DNA of 64,000 nt, taken from positions 9,431 to 73,430 of the forward strand of contig JTDE01001316.1 of NCBI GenBank assembly GCA_014338405.1, in the 5' to 3' direction. A program made the position numbers and the translations under genes. The stretch comes from Paragonimus skrjabini miyazakii. Lineage: Eukaryota > Platyhelminthes > Trematoda > Plagiorchiida > Troglotrematidae. Under the pieces are notes generated by a model. It did no database searches, was not told the origin of the DNA, and was given only the letters and a program-made list of their open reading frames with translations. Numbering within the stretch: position 1 is the first letter of the stretch; every line of letters begins with the position of its first letter. Below are positions 10,632 through 23,100 of the stretch, one piece after another.

Positions 10632-13324
10632 ATCCGAATATCACAACTTAATCTTGACGTTTTCTAGAATAAAACCCTTAACAGCTTTCCTAAATCTATT
10701 TCATAAATTTTATAGCCGAGTAAAACGAGTTTGGTACACTCCCTTTATCCGATTGTATTTGAACGCACTTAGTCTGTGTTTGGATCGTCACGCAGAGATG
10801 TTTTGTTTCAAATGACGTCTGAGAGTTTCAGTCGCACTTATCAGCAATAGTCACGAGTAAATCAAATGAAAACTCAGGAGGATATTTCTTTGGAGGGAGA
10901 TAGTATGACGAAAACTACATCCTCCTTTCAGAACATTTTTAAATTCAAGAACTATTTCATGCGTTATTTAGCGTTGCATTGTTGAACTCTGTCAGTACCA
11001 TGAATTTATGACGTGATCAGTGGCATCTGAAAACCATCTAGTGTCATTATAAGTTGCTACATTTCTATTGAAAGTTTCACTTTCACTCGAACCATCTCAA
11101 ATGTCTATTGAACGTGTATCATTGACTTACTGGCTGACATGCACTTTACCTTTTCAGATGCGATAACATTCTTACGCAGCCCATCCATTCAAATATGTTT
11201 TTTGTTCGTCGGCATTCAGTGTCACACTATCCCACCTACTGGTTTAGAAAAGATGGTGTTCGGTCTACTCTAAGTGCCCCTGAAGTTGGTGCTGATCTCT
11301 GTGGAACACTCTTTACCCTCCTGTATCCCAGACGTAGTTTTCTGGGTGTCCACTGCATAGTTCTTGGTAAGGATCCGTCACTTATGACTCTGTTAGACGT
11401 CAGCTTAATGACTGGACGTTTTGTTTGTTGGTATAAAATATTGGCTTGTCCCACGGTATTGATTTTTAATTGAGTTGTTTATCTCGGTTGTTGAACCATA
11501 GTTTACAGTTTCTGCAGTAGCGAGGATGTTGATCATGCACTGGATCGTCTTTTCGTCAGCGCTAGGAACTCTTTCTTTTATAGCTGTGTCAAGTAAGCTG
11601 CTCGTTGTACTTTTCACCCAGCGAGTGGATGTTACCAGTTGATCACTTCCAACATGATCAGTGCCTCTCATAGCGGCTTATACGACTTTGTTGGCTAGGA
11701 TGATTTCAACTCAATATACTGACTTGTGCGAGCTCCAAAATGTGTCTATATATTTATCGCTACCGTTTTTGTGTTATTTATGATTAAAACACTAATACTA
11801 AGCTTAAAACAAAATATTTCAACGATTCTTTTTGGCGATGATCTTTTTGTGATAATGTCCAAAAACTGTTTCATCTTGAGTCTCAAAGTGATCATTATTT
11901 GATCCAACATTTATGGCAGATTGTTTGCTGTGTGTACGGTCTATGAGCCATGGGTCCGCCGCTTCTATTTAAATCAGTTTGTTAAAACAAGTAGAATATT
12001 TTGGTCACCACTCCATATTTCAGGACGTTAACCGTGTCTTCGTTAACCAGTTAACCAGACAAACCCGAGGGTGGTTTCGATTTGTCCTTTGTATTTCCAA
12101 ACTAACGACATACTACACTTTTGTCGTGGAGTTTAAATGTCTTTCGATCAGTCAAAAGAAGTATTTCATTCATGCACTTCATATTTAGAGGTTACGTTTG
12201 CTAATGGAAGACCTCACGACATAATTGCCAAACGTCACCAGACATAACTCCCAAATCTAAATCTCATTCATTTATTAATTGCTCAATGATGTCCTTGTTT
12301 CATTTAGTGTACCAATAAAGTACGTTACGTGTCGACATCGTTATCTTACAGTGTCATATTTTTGATGATTGTTTAAATTGACCTCGCGCTTGGTTCATAA
12401 GTTTGAATTAGGTTTTATAACGGATGAATAGTATCTAGAAGATTACGAAAATGACCGTCAAAATTTAGTTGATTTTTGGCTATGGTCATGTGACAGTTAA
12501 GCTTTTCTTGTGACCTCCAGTCATTTTAAACAATGAACCGGCTGAATGCTAGTGGGTAGTACAGGTAGTTGATTAATTTAACTTGAGCGTCACTCGTAAG
12601 TTATCCCAGCTATCAGATTCCTTTGGAAGCAGTGTGTTCGAGTTTTGCACTTGTTAGCACTCCTCAATAGTGCAGGACTGCTGCCACGTTATCATATGGT
12701 AACCATCTTGACCACTATGCTGTTGACTTTACATTAAGCGCGTTTGAATTATCATATGCAAACGCTCAGTCATACTCTGTTGTTGATATTTGGAATGTTC
12801 ATTCAAATCATGAATTCAATCCAACTTGAATCTGGTTCGCAATCTATTTAGGGTTGTTGCCGGAATTCGGTTTGTCAGACGCAATTCGCTCATGAGAATA
12901 GTACATTTGAGGACATCAAGCACGTGATTTCAAAGCGTTGCCCAGGCCTTAACCTAATAAGACTGTATAACCCAGGACAAACCCACTAATTCAGTGAACT
13001 GCCAATATGCATCTCTCCTAGGGTTGAATACTGCCGTTTTCTTTCAACACTTGCAACTGCGTGAGCAGATTCGAAACACACTGGTGAACAATGCCAATAG
13101 GTGTTATGCTAGTGGTCGTTATATAAGTTTGCGTATTGTAATGGTTATCGCTGTAAATAGAAATTTTCGCATCTCGCACCTTCCGGTGAATTTAACGTTT
13201 TGCCAACGAGGTGACTGTTGCAAACGAATCTTTTGAGTGATGACCGCAATAGTGGTTACATTGTACGATTATATGTGTACATTAAGTAGATTTGTTAAGT
13301 TGAACTAGGTTTAGGGCCTTCTCC

Positions 13325-13350
13325 CAAGATTGTTGAAGCGAACAATCTTT
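13325..13350. repeat. short hairpin (inverted repeat)
   Basis: AAGATTGTT (13326-13334), loop GAAGCG, AACAATCTT (13341-13349): a perfect 9-bp stem with a 6-base loop. It is extended by a flanking C-G pair across a one-base bulge. Function unknown. Confidence 0.6.
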
Positions 13351-16300
13351 GAGGTTTGTGACCAGTTAATCTAGTGACTTGTACCTAGTAATTACACCTT
13401 AGATTGCAGTACATTGTATGCGGTCCACACGTGATAAAAATGTGAACTTGAATGAAACTGTCATAATTTCGTAGGTTTGTATAGAGAACGAAACAAACAG
13501 ACTCACATTCGGTCGGAGAGTAGAACTCAGCTAGACGGCATGTAAATACAAGCAAATCGTTTTCGTGCGTAAGGATACATGATCTAATTTGACGAAGAAC
13601 GATTTGCCAATCTCACACGTCTAAACACTTTGGAACACCATACTAGCATACTCGATACATACAGAACGGCAAAGTCAACAGATAAAGCATACAAACACAA
13701 AGAAGTATGAATATTTATAGTAGCCTGCTCAGTTACGTTGAAGTGATGGCCTGGAGGACTGCTGTAACTGTCGAGTCTATTGTATATGTCAATCTCATAC
13801 GGTTCCGAACATCTCACTGGGCTAGCAATGATCATAGAATGAAAAAAACTACCTCATAGTGAACAGAATTTAACAAGAAAGAATCCGTAACTGTACGGGA
13901 ATCCGCTCATTTGAAATTCGAGTTCAGGATGATCTTCCCCCTGATCATTTGTTCCTAGTTGATGTGAAGATGTCCACTATTATCTGATCATGCGCATGAA
14001 GGAGTTCGTAGGTCAGGATTAGTTTTCACGGATGCCTGTAATTAATTAAAAAAAGGCCTAATGAGGGTAAGAGCTCTATTACTGTCTTGGTATCTTCTGT
14101 CTGAACGTCCTTATTCAGTGCCATGTATTTTCTATGTAGGATGACAATCGTATGCTTGTTTGTTTTCGTGCACAGGCATACGGTTAAGTTGTGCGTTGTA
14201 CCGCAGGTTTCGGGGTAAACTCGCTTATAAATATTTCCTGAGATATTCCGTGTTATTTTTGCCTTTTTACATTGACTACACAACTTATAAACATATCTGA
14301 AGCGTTTGATATGAGTATTCCTAGGCAATTTTTGTGTTTGATGGCCTGAATCTTTTGATTGTCCAACTGTTATGCGGCATGACTTTAATGGCGGATATAC
14401 ATAACTTCGCACTTGGTTGCAGTGCGAGTTATAATTATTTATGGGTCACTGATTTTGCAAATTGAAGTTATCTTGAGAAGCATCCACGTTGTGTCTAGTT
14501 TGTTTAACACCGTACTCTTGTTGTTAGTGCTTGATTAACCGAAGATAAGAGCGGAGGACCTAAACGAACTCTCACACAAAGTTGGCATTTACTAGAAGCA
14601 GCTAAACATGTCGAATTTGCACCCGGTCAGGTGATTCTCCTGTCTTCTAACCAACAGTACCACGTAACCACGGTAGTTAGGTTTGCAGACAAGGGTAAAG
14701 TACTGGACTCTGTCAAAAGCTCTAGAGAAACATGAATAGATCACACCAACGGTCAGTTCTTCGTCAACAGTCTTAACTCGAAAGTCTTGAATATCTATTG
14801 GGTTATGACGGCTGGTCGTCGTGTTATGTAGTCAGACTGAAGGCCGTATGATGACAACTGTGTGTACTGACTGCCAATTTATTGACTATATATTTTCAAC
14901 CTCTTTGATTTAAAATTATATGGAAGAACGGGTGTAGAACTAGTAAGGTGTTTAAACATAAATTGGAGTTTGCGTACGCCTAGGAAAACAGGTCATAGTT
15001 AAGTCATTGTACAATGAAGGTAGTTTTTAACGTTTTTCCATTTAGAACATATTTTTTCAATTTTATGTTGCCTGTTTCACATATACTTTGAAAATTAAAG
15101 AGTTATTATTCCTGTGGACCTAACAAATTACCATATACTTAGGAGAAGCGTTTTCAATGTCTGTGTTTTCAATGAGACGGAAATCAAAAAAGTAACTTTG
15201 CAATTTAGTTTGATGACTCTATTCACATGATACAAGACTTTCACTCTTCCCATGAAACTGTTTGTATTACTAACGCTTAAGTGATTGACAATATTAATAA
15301 ATAATGATTTCATTGAAGACAACGCGCTTATTTGGAATCCAGAACAAATGCGATAAATATAAGAATCCTGATGTGTCAAAAGACGGTACAAACTTTGTTC
15401 AGTATAAATAACTTCTGATGTTTCCAGGATAATTTTTTCTGCTCTTGTAGGCTATCGATCATTCGATTAGTTTTTTCAAGCTGATCAGCTATTGATTGCT
15501 TATCACAGTTTTGACGCGCATACTGCGCAAGTTTTTGGGAGCTGCCTTTTCACTAAGTCAGTATTATGAGTATCGTAATCAGTGACAGCAGTGGATGCTG
15601 AAGCTTTATTGATATGTTATCCCGTAACAAACTATGCGCATAAATAACAATGAGATAGAAAGTGGTAACAAATGAACAAAAGTAAGAAAAACTGAGGGTG
15701 AAAACCAGAGAATGTACATGGCACACCAGTTGTTTTAGAGATTTTCTTTGATTATTCAGCGCGGGTGAACTTTTCCTTTCAGTTGCTCCGTGGATTACGA
15801 ATTCTTTCATTTGTGCCAATTCAAGTGGTTTTTTTTACACAGATCTCTGAAATCATCCATATCTTACTTTATTTTCACCGGTCAGATTATCACAGTATTT
15901 TATATTATATTTGAATACATTTTATTTTAAACAACTTACATGGTGTACTGATTGGTAAGTAATTTCGTGGAAAGTTCTTTTTAACGGTTTGTTATTCTTC
16001 AACATTCAAGTTCCCACGGACGTCTAACCTATTTGGCATTTATCATCGTAAACACTGAAATATGGCCCCACCTTATAAAAATATGTCATTGTCTCTCATC
16101 TGCTTTCCTAGCATTAAACGTAAACCACATTTTGCTGGCATTTTCACTATTTCTCGGATTTGAGATAGATATTATTGGGCTGCCAAAAAATCAGAAAGGA
16201 AAGATCAGTGCAAATAAGATTCTACCCACCGTCTTTGTTATCCAACCATTTCGAGCTTGTCTCAAGTTAGCCTCTCTAAAATGGCGTAGGATTCAAACAT

Positions 16301-18678
16301 TTGTTTTACATTCTAGTGCATTTTTTTGCATAGTTGTCATACCAATCTTGCTTTTTTATTCATATCTCTCAGTGATTGGAACTGAGTCCCATACAGCCGT
16401 AAGTATTCATCGATTTCTGACACCATTTTGTTAGAAAGAACACAAAAACCATCCGAAATCGATCTCATGTGGAAACTTATTGATCAAGTTAAAATGTATT
16501 ACATTTTTGTCAACTTGGTTCTGTGGTTGTTTGTGGCATGAAGTTTAGCCAAAGTATGTGGAAAAACAACGTGGTCTTTGCTAAAGGGTGATCGAACTCT
16601 CTCAATACGATTGCTTATGTTTAATCTTTCGCTTAAATAACTGTAGTATAGCTTTTGTCTTGCTACTGTTGTTTAAGGATCATTACTTATATATCATTCT
16701 TTTGAAGACTGCAGTAGAATTCCAAATTTGACAATACTGTGAGTTGTTATTTCCGGAACGTTTCAGAAGACTTTTACAATTGCGTTAGACTTGCGAGAAT
16801 TATATAGTAAAGACGAAGGAGCGTTACTCAAAAGACGATATTAACTGGCTAGTGAGGTTTTTATTGACTGTCTGATGGTTTTCGAAGCAGCAATCTGATG
16901 TTATTATGCTTATGTGTCTCATCTGATACGTGCTTGTATAAGTCTGGCGACAGGTGTTTCTACGTAATTTAGAAGGTGAAGAACCCTTCATGTGAATCTT
17001 TGAATACATTAAAGCTAGTTTAATCCTTTATTATTGGTTACAGTCCCAAGTAACCTTGAATACAGTTTGAGAAATTTCATAATTTCATCGCTTAAAATGT
17101 TGACTACTTGCAAATGTTGCATCTAAAACTGTCTGTAGTCAGCCAATCTGTTATTTTTTAAAGCTTGGAACCGAAGATTGTTTCTCAAACAATACACTGT
17201 TTTGGTTCTGAAGTATACGTGTACTATTATCTTGAAAAACTTTTATCCACTGGTACCAATTCGATATATCAAAGTCGGAGAGTGACCTGCTCTAAGTCCT
17301 CTTTTTCATTCGGCAGCGTTCTTCTCGGTTTAGGATTTGTTTGCAATGTCGATCCATATGCGATACAATGTCGAGTTGATGTTAACATAACTCCCACTCG
17401 CATTGGACAGCTTAGACAATTCAAACTGCCAATTGACGTTTCTCCATCTTCTGTGCCAAGTAGTGTTTGAACATAAACACGTGACAAAACAGCTAGGCAC
17501 TACATCTGTATGGGGGATGAGAGAGGGCAAACATTCGGCCATTTGCCTCTAAACCAGTTTGTCACAAGCATAGTGGGAAAATGAAGTGTTACTATAGTGC
17601 ACAGTTGATATGTGTTAATCGTCGATAGCCTTGTGATTTGCGTGCAGAAGAGTGGACATTACGACGGTGATATGCGCTGTTTCACCTAAAAGAAATTTGT
17701 AACTGGATATGCTTAGCTGATGTGAAAGCATGAATTGATATCTTTTCTAGTGTCAAGTTGTATAAAGCTTGTCCCAGTATTTCAATGTGAGCATCCTGAC
17801 ATCTGTTTACAAGACAGAAACTTGATATTATCCAATTACATTAACTCTGTATTGTGACCATATGTTGGTAAAGAGTCACTCATTTATTTAGACGAATACA
17901 AAATGATAAATATTTTTTTATAATTCGTATTGACATCAGTTTCGTTCTAAAAGGGAGTGGAAACGATCTGAGGTGTCAAAGTGATCAGACTCGAGGTTAC
18001 AAAAATCGCTGATTGCTCAGTTCACATCTCTTGAACATGCTCATTTCTCTGAATGTGGAACAATGATGACCTAAACACATTGTTTATGTGTACAGAGCGC
18101 TGAGTCACATATTCCGATAATAATTGATTTGATCATTGTCAAGATTCCTTGCGAATTTTGTGTTTGCAAAGAGATTTTTAAAATGTATTTGATTACTTAT
18201 TGTCTGATTTGTTAATTACGATGAGAACCACTTTTAAGTGTTAATTTACTTTGTTGACGTTTAATTCAAACGTCATACACTTAACCTGGTACATTTCACT
18301 CGGTTGAATACGGTAAACTGTCTCAAACATCGGGGGAAAAAGAATTTATAAATGATTCGATGGAAAACAAACGTCCTCATTTTGAGAAGTTTGACGCGGT
18401 AACTGTCTAACGATAGGGTGAAAAGTGGTTCGAAATAAAGCATAGTGTGGAAAATGCTATACTCGCACAATGTTCCAAACATTCCACTCGATTGAAAATT
18501 GCTTGGAATACTGTCCTTGGGATGCATGTTGCGAATGTTTTAAACCAACTAACTTAGTCCATCTGAACTTCGTCTCCGGACATAAAAAGTTTTAAAGTTA
18601 TTCCGAAAATTAACTCACTAGAGGCCATTGACTTCAAGAGACATTTCCCCACTGGAATCACCGCATTCACATGATGCT

Positions 18679-18699
18679 ACCTTGTTCATAAAACAAGGT
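18679..18699. repeat. short hairpin (inverted repeat)
   Basis: ACCTTGTT (18679-18686), loop CATAA, AACAAGGT (18692-18699): a perfect 8-bp stem. Function unknown; a stem this short can arise by chance. Confidence 0.5.
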
Positions 18700-19199
18700 G
18701 AAGGCTTTTGAACACTTGCGACAAATAAACCCGATCACATGGATAATATACAGCTGAGTTCCAAAAGAGAGAGAGGGAAATGAACACAACTGCGTCAGTA
18801 TACTGAATCACATCGGAGCCTGAATTCATTGTACTGAAACTAACTGGTTCTGTTGTTAAATTTTTGATGGTTTATTAAAATCTGTTATACAAATTACTTC
18901 ACTTTCATTGATCACAGAAGTACAACTCTCCCTATCACAAAACTGCACGATCGTTATCTAAACAGCTTGAACAAATGTGCCAAAAGTGGTCTTTATGATC
19001 CGCAGAAAAAGCTTACAGTTCGTTGACTTTAGAAGTTACAATCCATTGTACATGCTCAGTTGATGTCTGTCGGCTACCCACAAATATACCGCGGTCAATT
19101 TTATTTGTGATTAAGCGGACGAATCAGGCAGGGAGGTAGAACTCTTGGCTGAAATTTTCAAAGAATTCCTTGTGCATTGCACGGTTAACATTTAATTCG

Positions 19200-19620
19200 T
19201 GTTCATTGGGGATTAACGTTGGCGGACTGATGAACGGGCAATGGGCCCTTACCTAGATGTGTAAGCATGTAAGCGAGCCGTCTCCATGGTTGGTGCGTGG
19301 ATGATTTTATGTTTATAAAACCAATACGTGTACACACAGAGCCCTTGAGGTGATTGATCAGGCGTACCCATCCATTTAGCTGAAGGTTGAACTGAGGCGA
19401 ACGAGTTCTTCTATTTGCTTGATGTGAAGGTGGTCCGACGTCCATATTAGTCCATGGGACGTGATGGTTTCCGCAGAGAAATGTGGACTGGTTAACTTAT
19501 CAATTTATATGACGTTCTTACTCTGGAATTAAAGCAAAGCTAGAACCGCTCCTTAAATTTGCGCATTTCAGAAACTTACTGAGGGAACAATCTGGTGGAT
19601 GAGCTTAGGTCTTTATTCAT
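19200..19620 (+). pseudogene. Penelope-like element relic, RT palm/thumb fragment
   Basis: No single long frame remains, but collinear PLE blocks can be followed across frameshifts. They are a CVDDFMFI block (19294-19317) at the place of the catalytic YVDD, a 'THP' block, then FYLLDVKVVRRP (about 19409-19444), MWTG (19481-19492) and an LELKQS...NRSLNLRI block (about 19515-19570). The same order (xLDVxxxRR, then WTG, then QSLxRxL) is seen in the PLE relic at 42.6-43.2 kb. The fragment lies directly upstream of an RTE-like 3' end in the same orientation. The identification rests on motif order in a badly decayed copy, so its limits are approximate. Confidence 0.6.
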
Positions 19621-19795
19621 GCGATACGAGAAAGTGGCTGTCCAGACAGATTTATTTCATACAACCTGATTACTACACAAGCTGACAATTTGATTACTAG
19701 TACTGGAACTAAGGTTGTGTTCCGCGGAGGCTGAGTCAAAGAACAGATGAACCGGCGTCTATACCAGTCGCTAGAGAAAAGATTTCCGGGCGCTT

Positions 19796-20110
19796 TGTTA
19801 AGAACTTGGTTCACTGTTAGTTATGTACTCCGTATGCTGGCGGGGCGTCCACCGCGCCGCGCGGTGTTCAGTGTGGTTGTTGGTGGTTGGAAGAAACCGC
19901 ACGTTGGCCAAGCGCTGAAATGGTCACGGGCTATGAAAGCGGTGACTGTTTAGCTTAGCAATGTTGATAGACGCCGCTTACCTGATTGGGGAGCTCTTTA
20001 CCATCCACGTCGTCGGTTGGAAAGACTCTCTGATATGGTATTGTGTTGTGGTCAGTGGCAAGCCCATGTCTGCCAACATGTAGACTCCTATGTTTTGCGA
20101 AAATCAGTTG
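19796..20110 (+). pseudogene. RTE-like non-LTR retrotransposon relic, C-terminal end
   Basis: The translation matches the conserved C-terminal domain of trematode RTE-like (SR2-type) elements: YVLRMLAGRPPRRAVFS, GGWKKP-VGQALKWSRAMKA (with a stop after VTV), LSNVDRRRLPDWG, then RRRLERLSDMVLC and a QW block. It is a 5'-truncated copy that retains only the region downstream of the RT, as expected from incomplete reverse transcription. The sequence from 20111 to about 20350 may be its 3' untranslated part, since the frame runs on into a low-complexity hydrophobic stretch. Confidence 0.75.
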
Positions 20111-23100
20111 TTCTTGTTTGTTTACTTTTCTTTCTCTGTTGTACATTCGTATTTATTTATTGCTCTACAACGTCGTGTGCCATTGTCAAGACCATCGGTA
20201 ACCCGAGCCATCGTACCCATAGGTATGGCTCAAAACTGAAAATGCGGATGGTGGCAGTGATTAATTCCGGAGACAAACTGTTTGCCTACAACTATCCAAC
20301 GCTCACACATTCTCTTGCTGTTGTAAAACAGAGTCTGTCGATCAAATGATTATAGTCGCCTGTTGAAACAGATTAACGAGCATCATATTGTTTAGCTCAG
20401 AACCGTTATTTCGGACGGATTGTGTAATCCCATTCAGTCGAATGAAGACAGGTAGTGATTTCTGGCAGCTTGCAAATTGACTATTACCAGATTACTTAGT
20501 CTAGTGCCCAGTTTACAAAACGGTTTGTTCAGGCCTTATAAACCCCCCTGATATCACGTGGTCCACACTGTTTTCTCATCAACACTCACGAGAAGTAAAT
20601 CTATCGCGTGTTCAGAGCTGCGACGGGTGATATTGCCTTTGGGTTTAGTGAAATAGAAACCTTAGCCGCGGTTAGGTTGTGCACTAGTGATGAGTTCTAA
20701 CATGAGCAACACTTTAATCAAATGCCATTTTTTAAAAGACTGATTAGAAAAACTGTCTGACTGCGAAATCTGCGAACAAATTTGGATGATGTTGAACTTG
20801 AACTTGACTAAATCCTGGACTACCTATCAGTAATCACTTAGAACTTCCATTTCACGTTTGCTTTCGTTTGTAGTTCTGACTACTTTCTTTAGAAAAGTTT
20901 TCCTATTCGGATGACATTTATCCACGCAGTTTGAAAGTGTTTATGGAGAGAACCTTCCTCAGACTTCGCAAACAAGGTTATATTCGTTTAAAATTTAAAA
21001 AATGTTAACCTTGGTATTTCTAAGCTTCTAAAATATGCTGAATTTTGGATACGTCTAAAATCTAGTTAACCGGTTCTCTTAGGAATGCAGCACGTACAGA
21101 AGGGGGCGGGTTATAACTGTCACTACTGGATTCCCATGAAACTGCGAATGGACAATTTTCAGTACCACTTCGTGTACATGATGTTGCACCGAATCCACCT
21201 ATTCGTTCAGGTTCATCCTGACATCTACGTATCGTAAAGAACATTAATGCCAACTTCAATCAATTCTGTGCCATAATTATTACCTTGTCGGACGATTGGC
21301 GGATGAGGGACATTAAATTAATTTCTTCCTACTGTAACTGAAATGATACCCCCTTTTGCTTGATTCATTTGTTATACAGAACTGAGAATGTGTTCCCATA
21401 GGACACATTCTTCAAGCTTTGAAAACCATTCAAAATTCAGAAATTTTAACTCTCGTTGTTTTTACATTTGGCAAGTACGTGAAACTCCAAACGAGTCTTA
21501 AATCTGGCTGACATCCTTTTTTGATAGAGCAATGCATACACAGGGGAATATTTAAATCATCCATGAAAAATAGACATTCAATTCACTGAAGAAAAACGAT
21601 AGAAATATCTGCAAAATCACACTGAACAAGAACTACTCGCTGTCGAAACACAGTGACAAGTTTGAAGTTTAAATATTTTTGGTCAAAAATAGAACGGTTT
21701 AGGGTTATTATTTTACGCTATCCTTTAATGGTTGCTACTGTTTATTCGCAGGATATTAGTCAACCATAGTAAACTATCGACAAAAATTTATTTCCTTCAA
21801 TTTGTGTGAGCTGTTTTTCATGTCAAGCTTAAGTAGATTGCCCTGCTCACATTTGAGGGTCACGATAGCTTTGTCAGATAAACGCAAAAAGTATTGTTCC
21901 ACACGAGGCTATTGTTGCATTTATGTGTGTGAAAAATGTGAGCATAAAAACGGTTTGGTCGCCAGTGAATGTGAACTTGTTATCTGACCTGAAAATAGGA
22001 GATTGAATGATCGTCGGTTGTTTTTATTCTTAGTTCATTTCAAAACTTATTGATTACTTGTTGTTTTGTGCAGTGGACGGCTGAACTTTTGATACTGTCG
22101 GTATGTTAGTCACTAATATTGCCGTTTCAACTTTGTAGTTTTAAACATGCTACTTTTCAGCATTGTTAATGCACACATTGTGTATACTAGGTAAGAGTAA
22201 GCAAACCTTTTAAATTGCTATTCGCTTTGGTTAAAATTATTTTAACCGGTTTATTGTTAAGTACTTGTTTTCTTTTTATCGTCGGTTTGAATAGGGTTTT
22301 CACTAAAACCTCGAAAGTAGATGGTGAATTACACCACATATTTCTTGTTGCATAAATATGAAGAAACATACTTGACTAAGTAATTTTATTTCCAGAATGG
22401 ACAGTCATAATGAGTCTTATTCTAAGATCGCTATTCAAGAATTCTCCACTCTAAGTACGTGCTGACATTTTGGTTGCCATTTACATTTCCAAAGATTAGA
22501 ATCTTCATAGGTTTTGTTACACTGACAAGATTTAAACCTTGCTTGAGTTAATTTTTAGTTGTGTGGTATTGACCTGTGAGCAGGTGACATTGACTTCTTC
22601 TATGCATCTTACCAGGGCAGCGCGTCTTATATTCATTGAAATACAAATAGCCTTGAACAGTCTATTCTGTTTGTCAAATTAGCGATAGTAAGTGAAAATA
22701 AGCCGGCTTATGCTTAGATTATCAAGATCGAGATTTCAGGTCGAGAGAACCTGACCGCAAACCTCGTTATTTAGGACCCATAGACCGATGTAACAAAGAT
22801 AAACTGGACGAAATTAAGTTAGGTCAGGTTTCAGAAATATACACCTGTAATATTCTCCGCCTTCTGTTATTATTTGACCAAATAGCACGTTATATCATAA
22901 GGAACTGTATAAATATAATATTCCCACAAGAATTTACTTCTGAAGTCATTACCGGCCGTGCGTTTCAGCTATATCCGATCTTTCGTTTCCAACGCATTTC
23001 ACCAATGAAACCCAAAACTAAATACAACATTGAATTTCCTGCAGCTCGACCTATACTCTTGTGTCATCTTGTATGATAGAGCCATTCTTGGTAACAACTG

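Larger units (their letters stand above)
9911..19190. other. AT-rich sequence without recognised gene
   Basis: I see no confident coding sequence here. The longest open frames (14026-14412 minus, 128 codons; 16033-16434 plus, 133 codons) carry no motif I recognise and are of the size expected by chance in tens of kilobases of AT-rich DNA. The stretch 11195-11700 is slightly richer in GC, with open frames on both strands, but nothing could be assigned. A weak exon candidate (10398-10631) and two hairpins are listed separately. Confidence 0.5.

Noticed and set aside
14026..14412. 128-codon minus-strand frame with CxxC-like cysteines
   Set aside because: The cysteines do not form a recognisable zinc-finger spacing, there are no splice or homology signals, and its length is compatible with chance.
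16033..16434. 133-codon hydrophobic open frame (+), possible membrane protein
   Set aside because: It has no family motif and a Phe/Leu/Ile-rich composition typical of AT-rich random frames. A frame this long is expected by chance in a window of this size.
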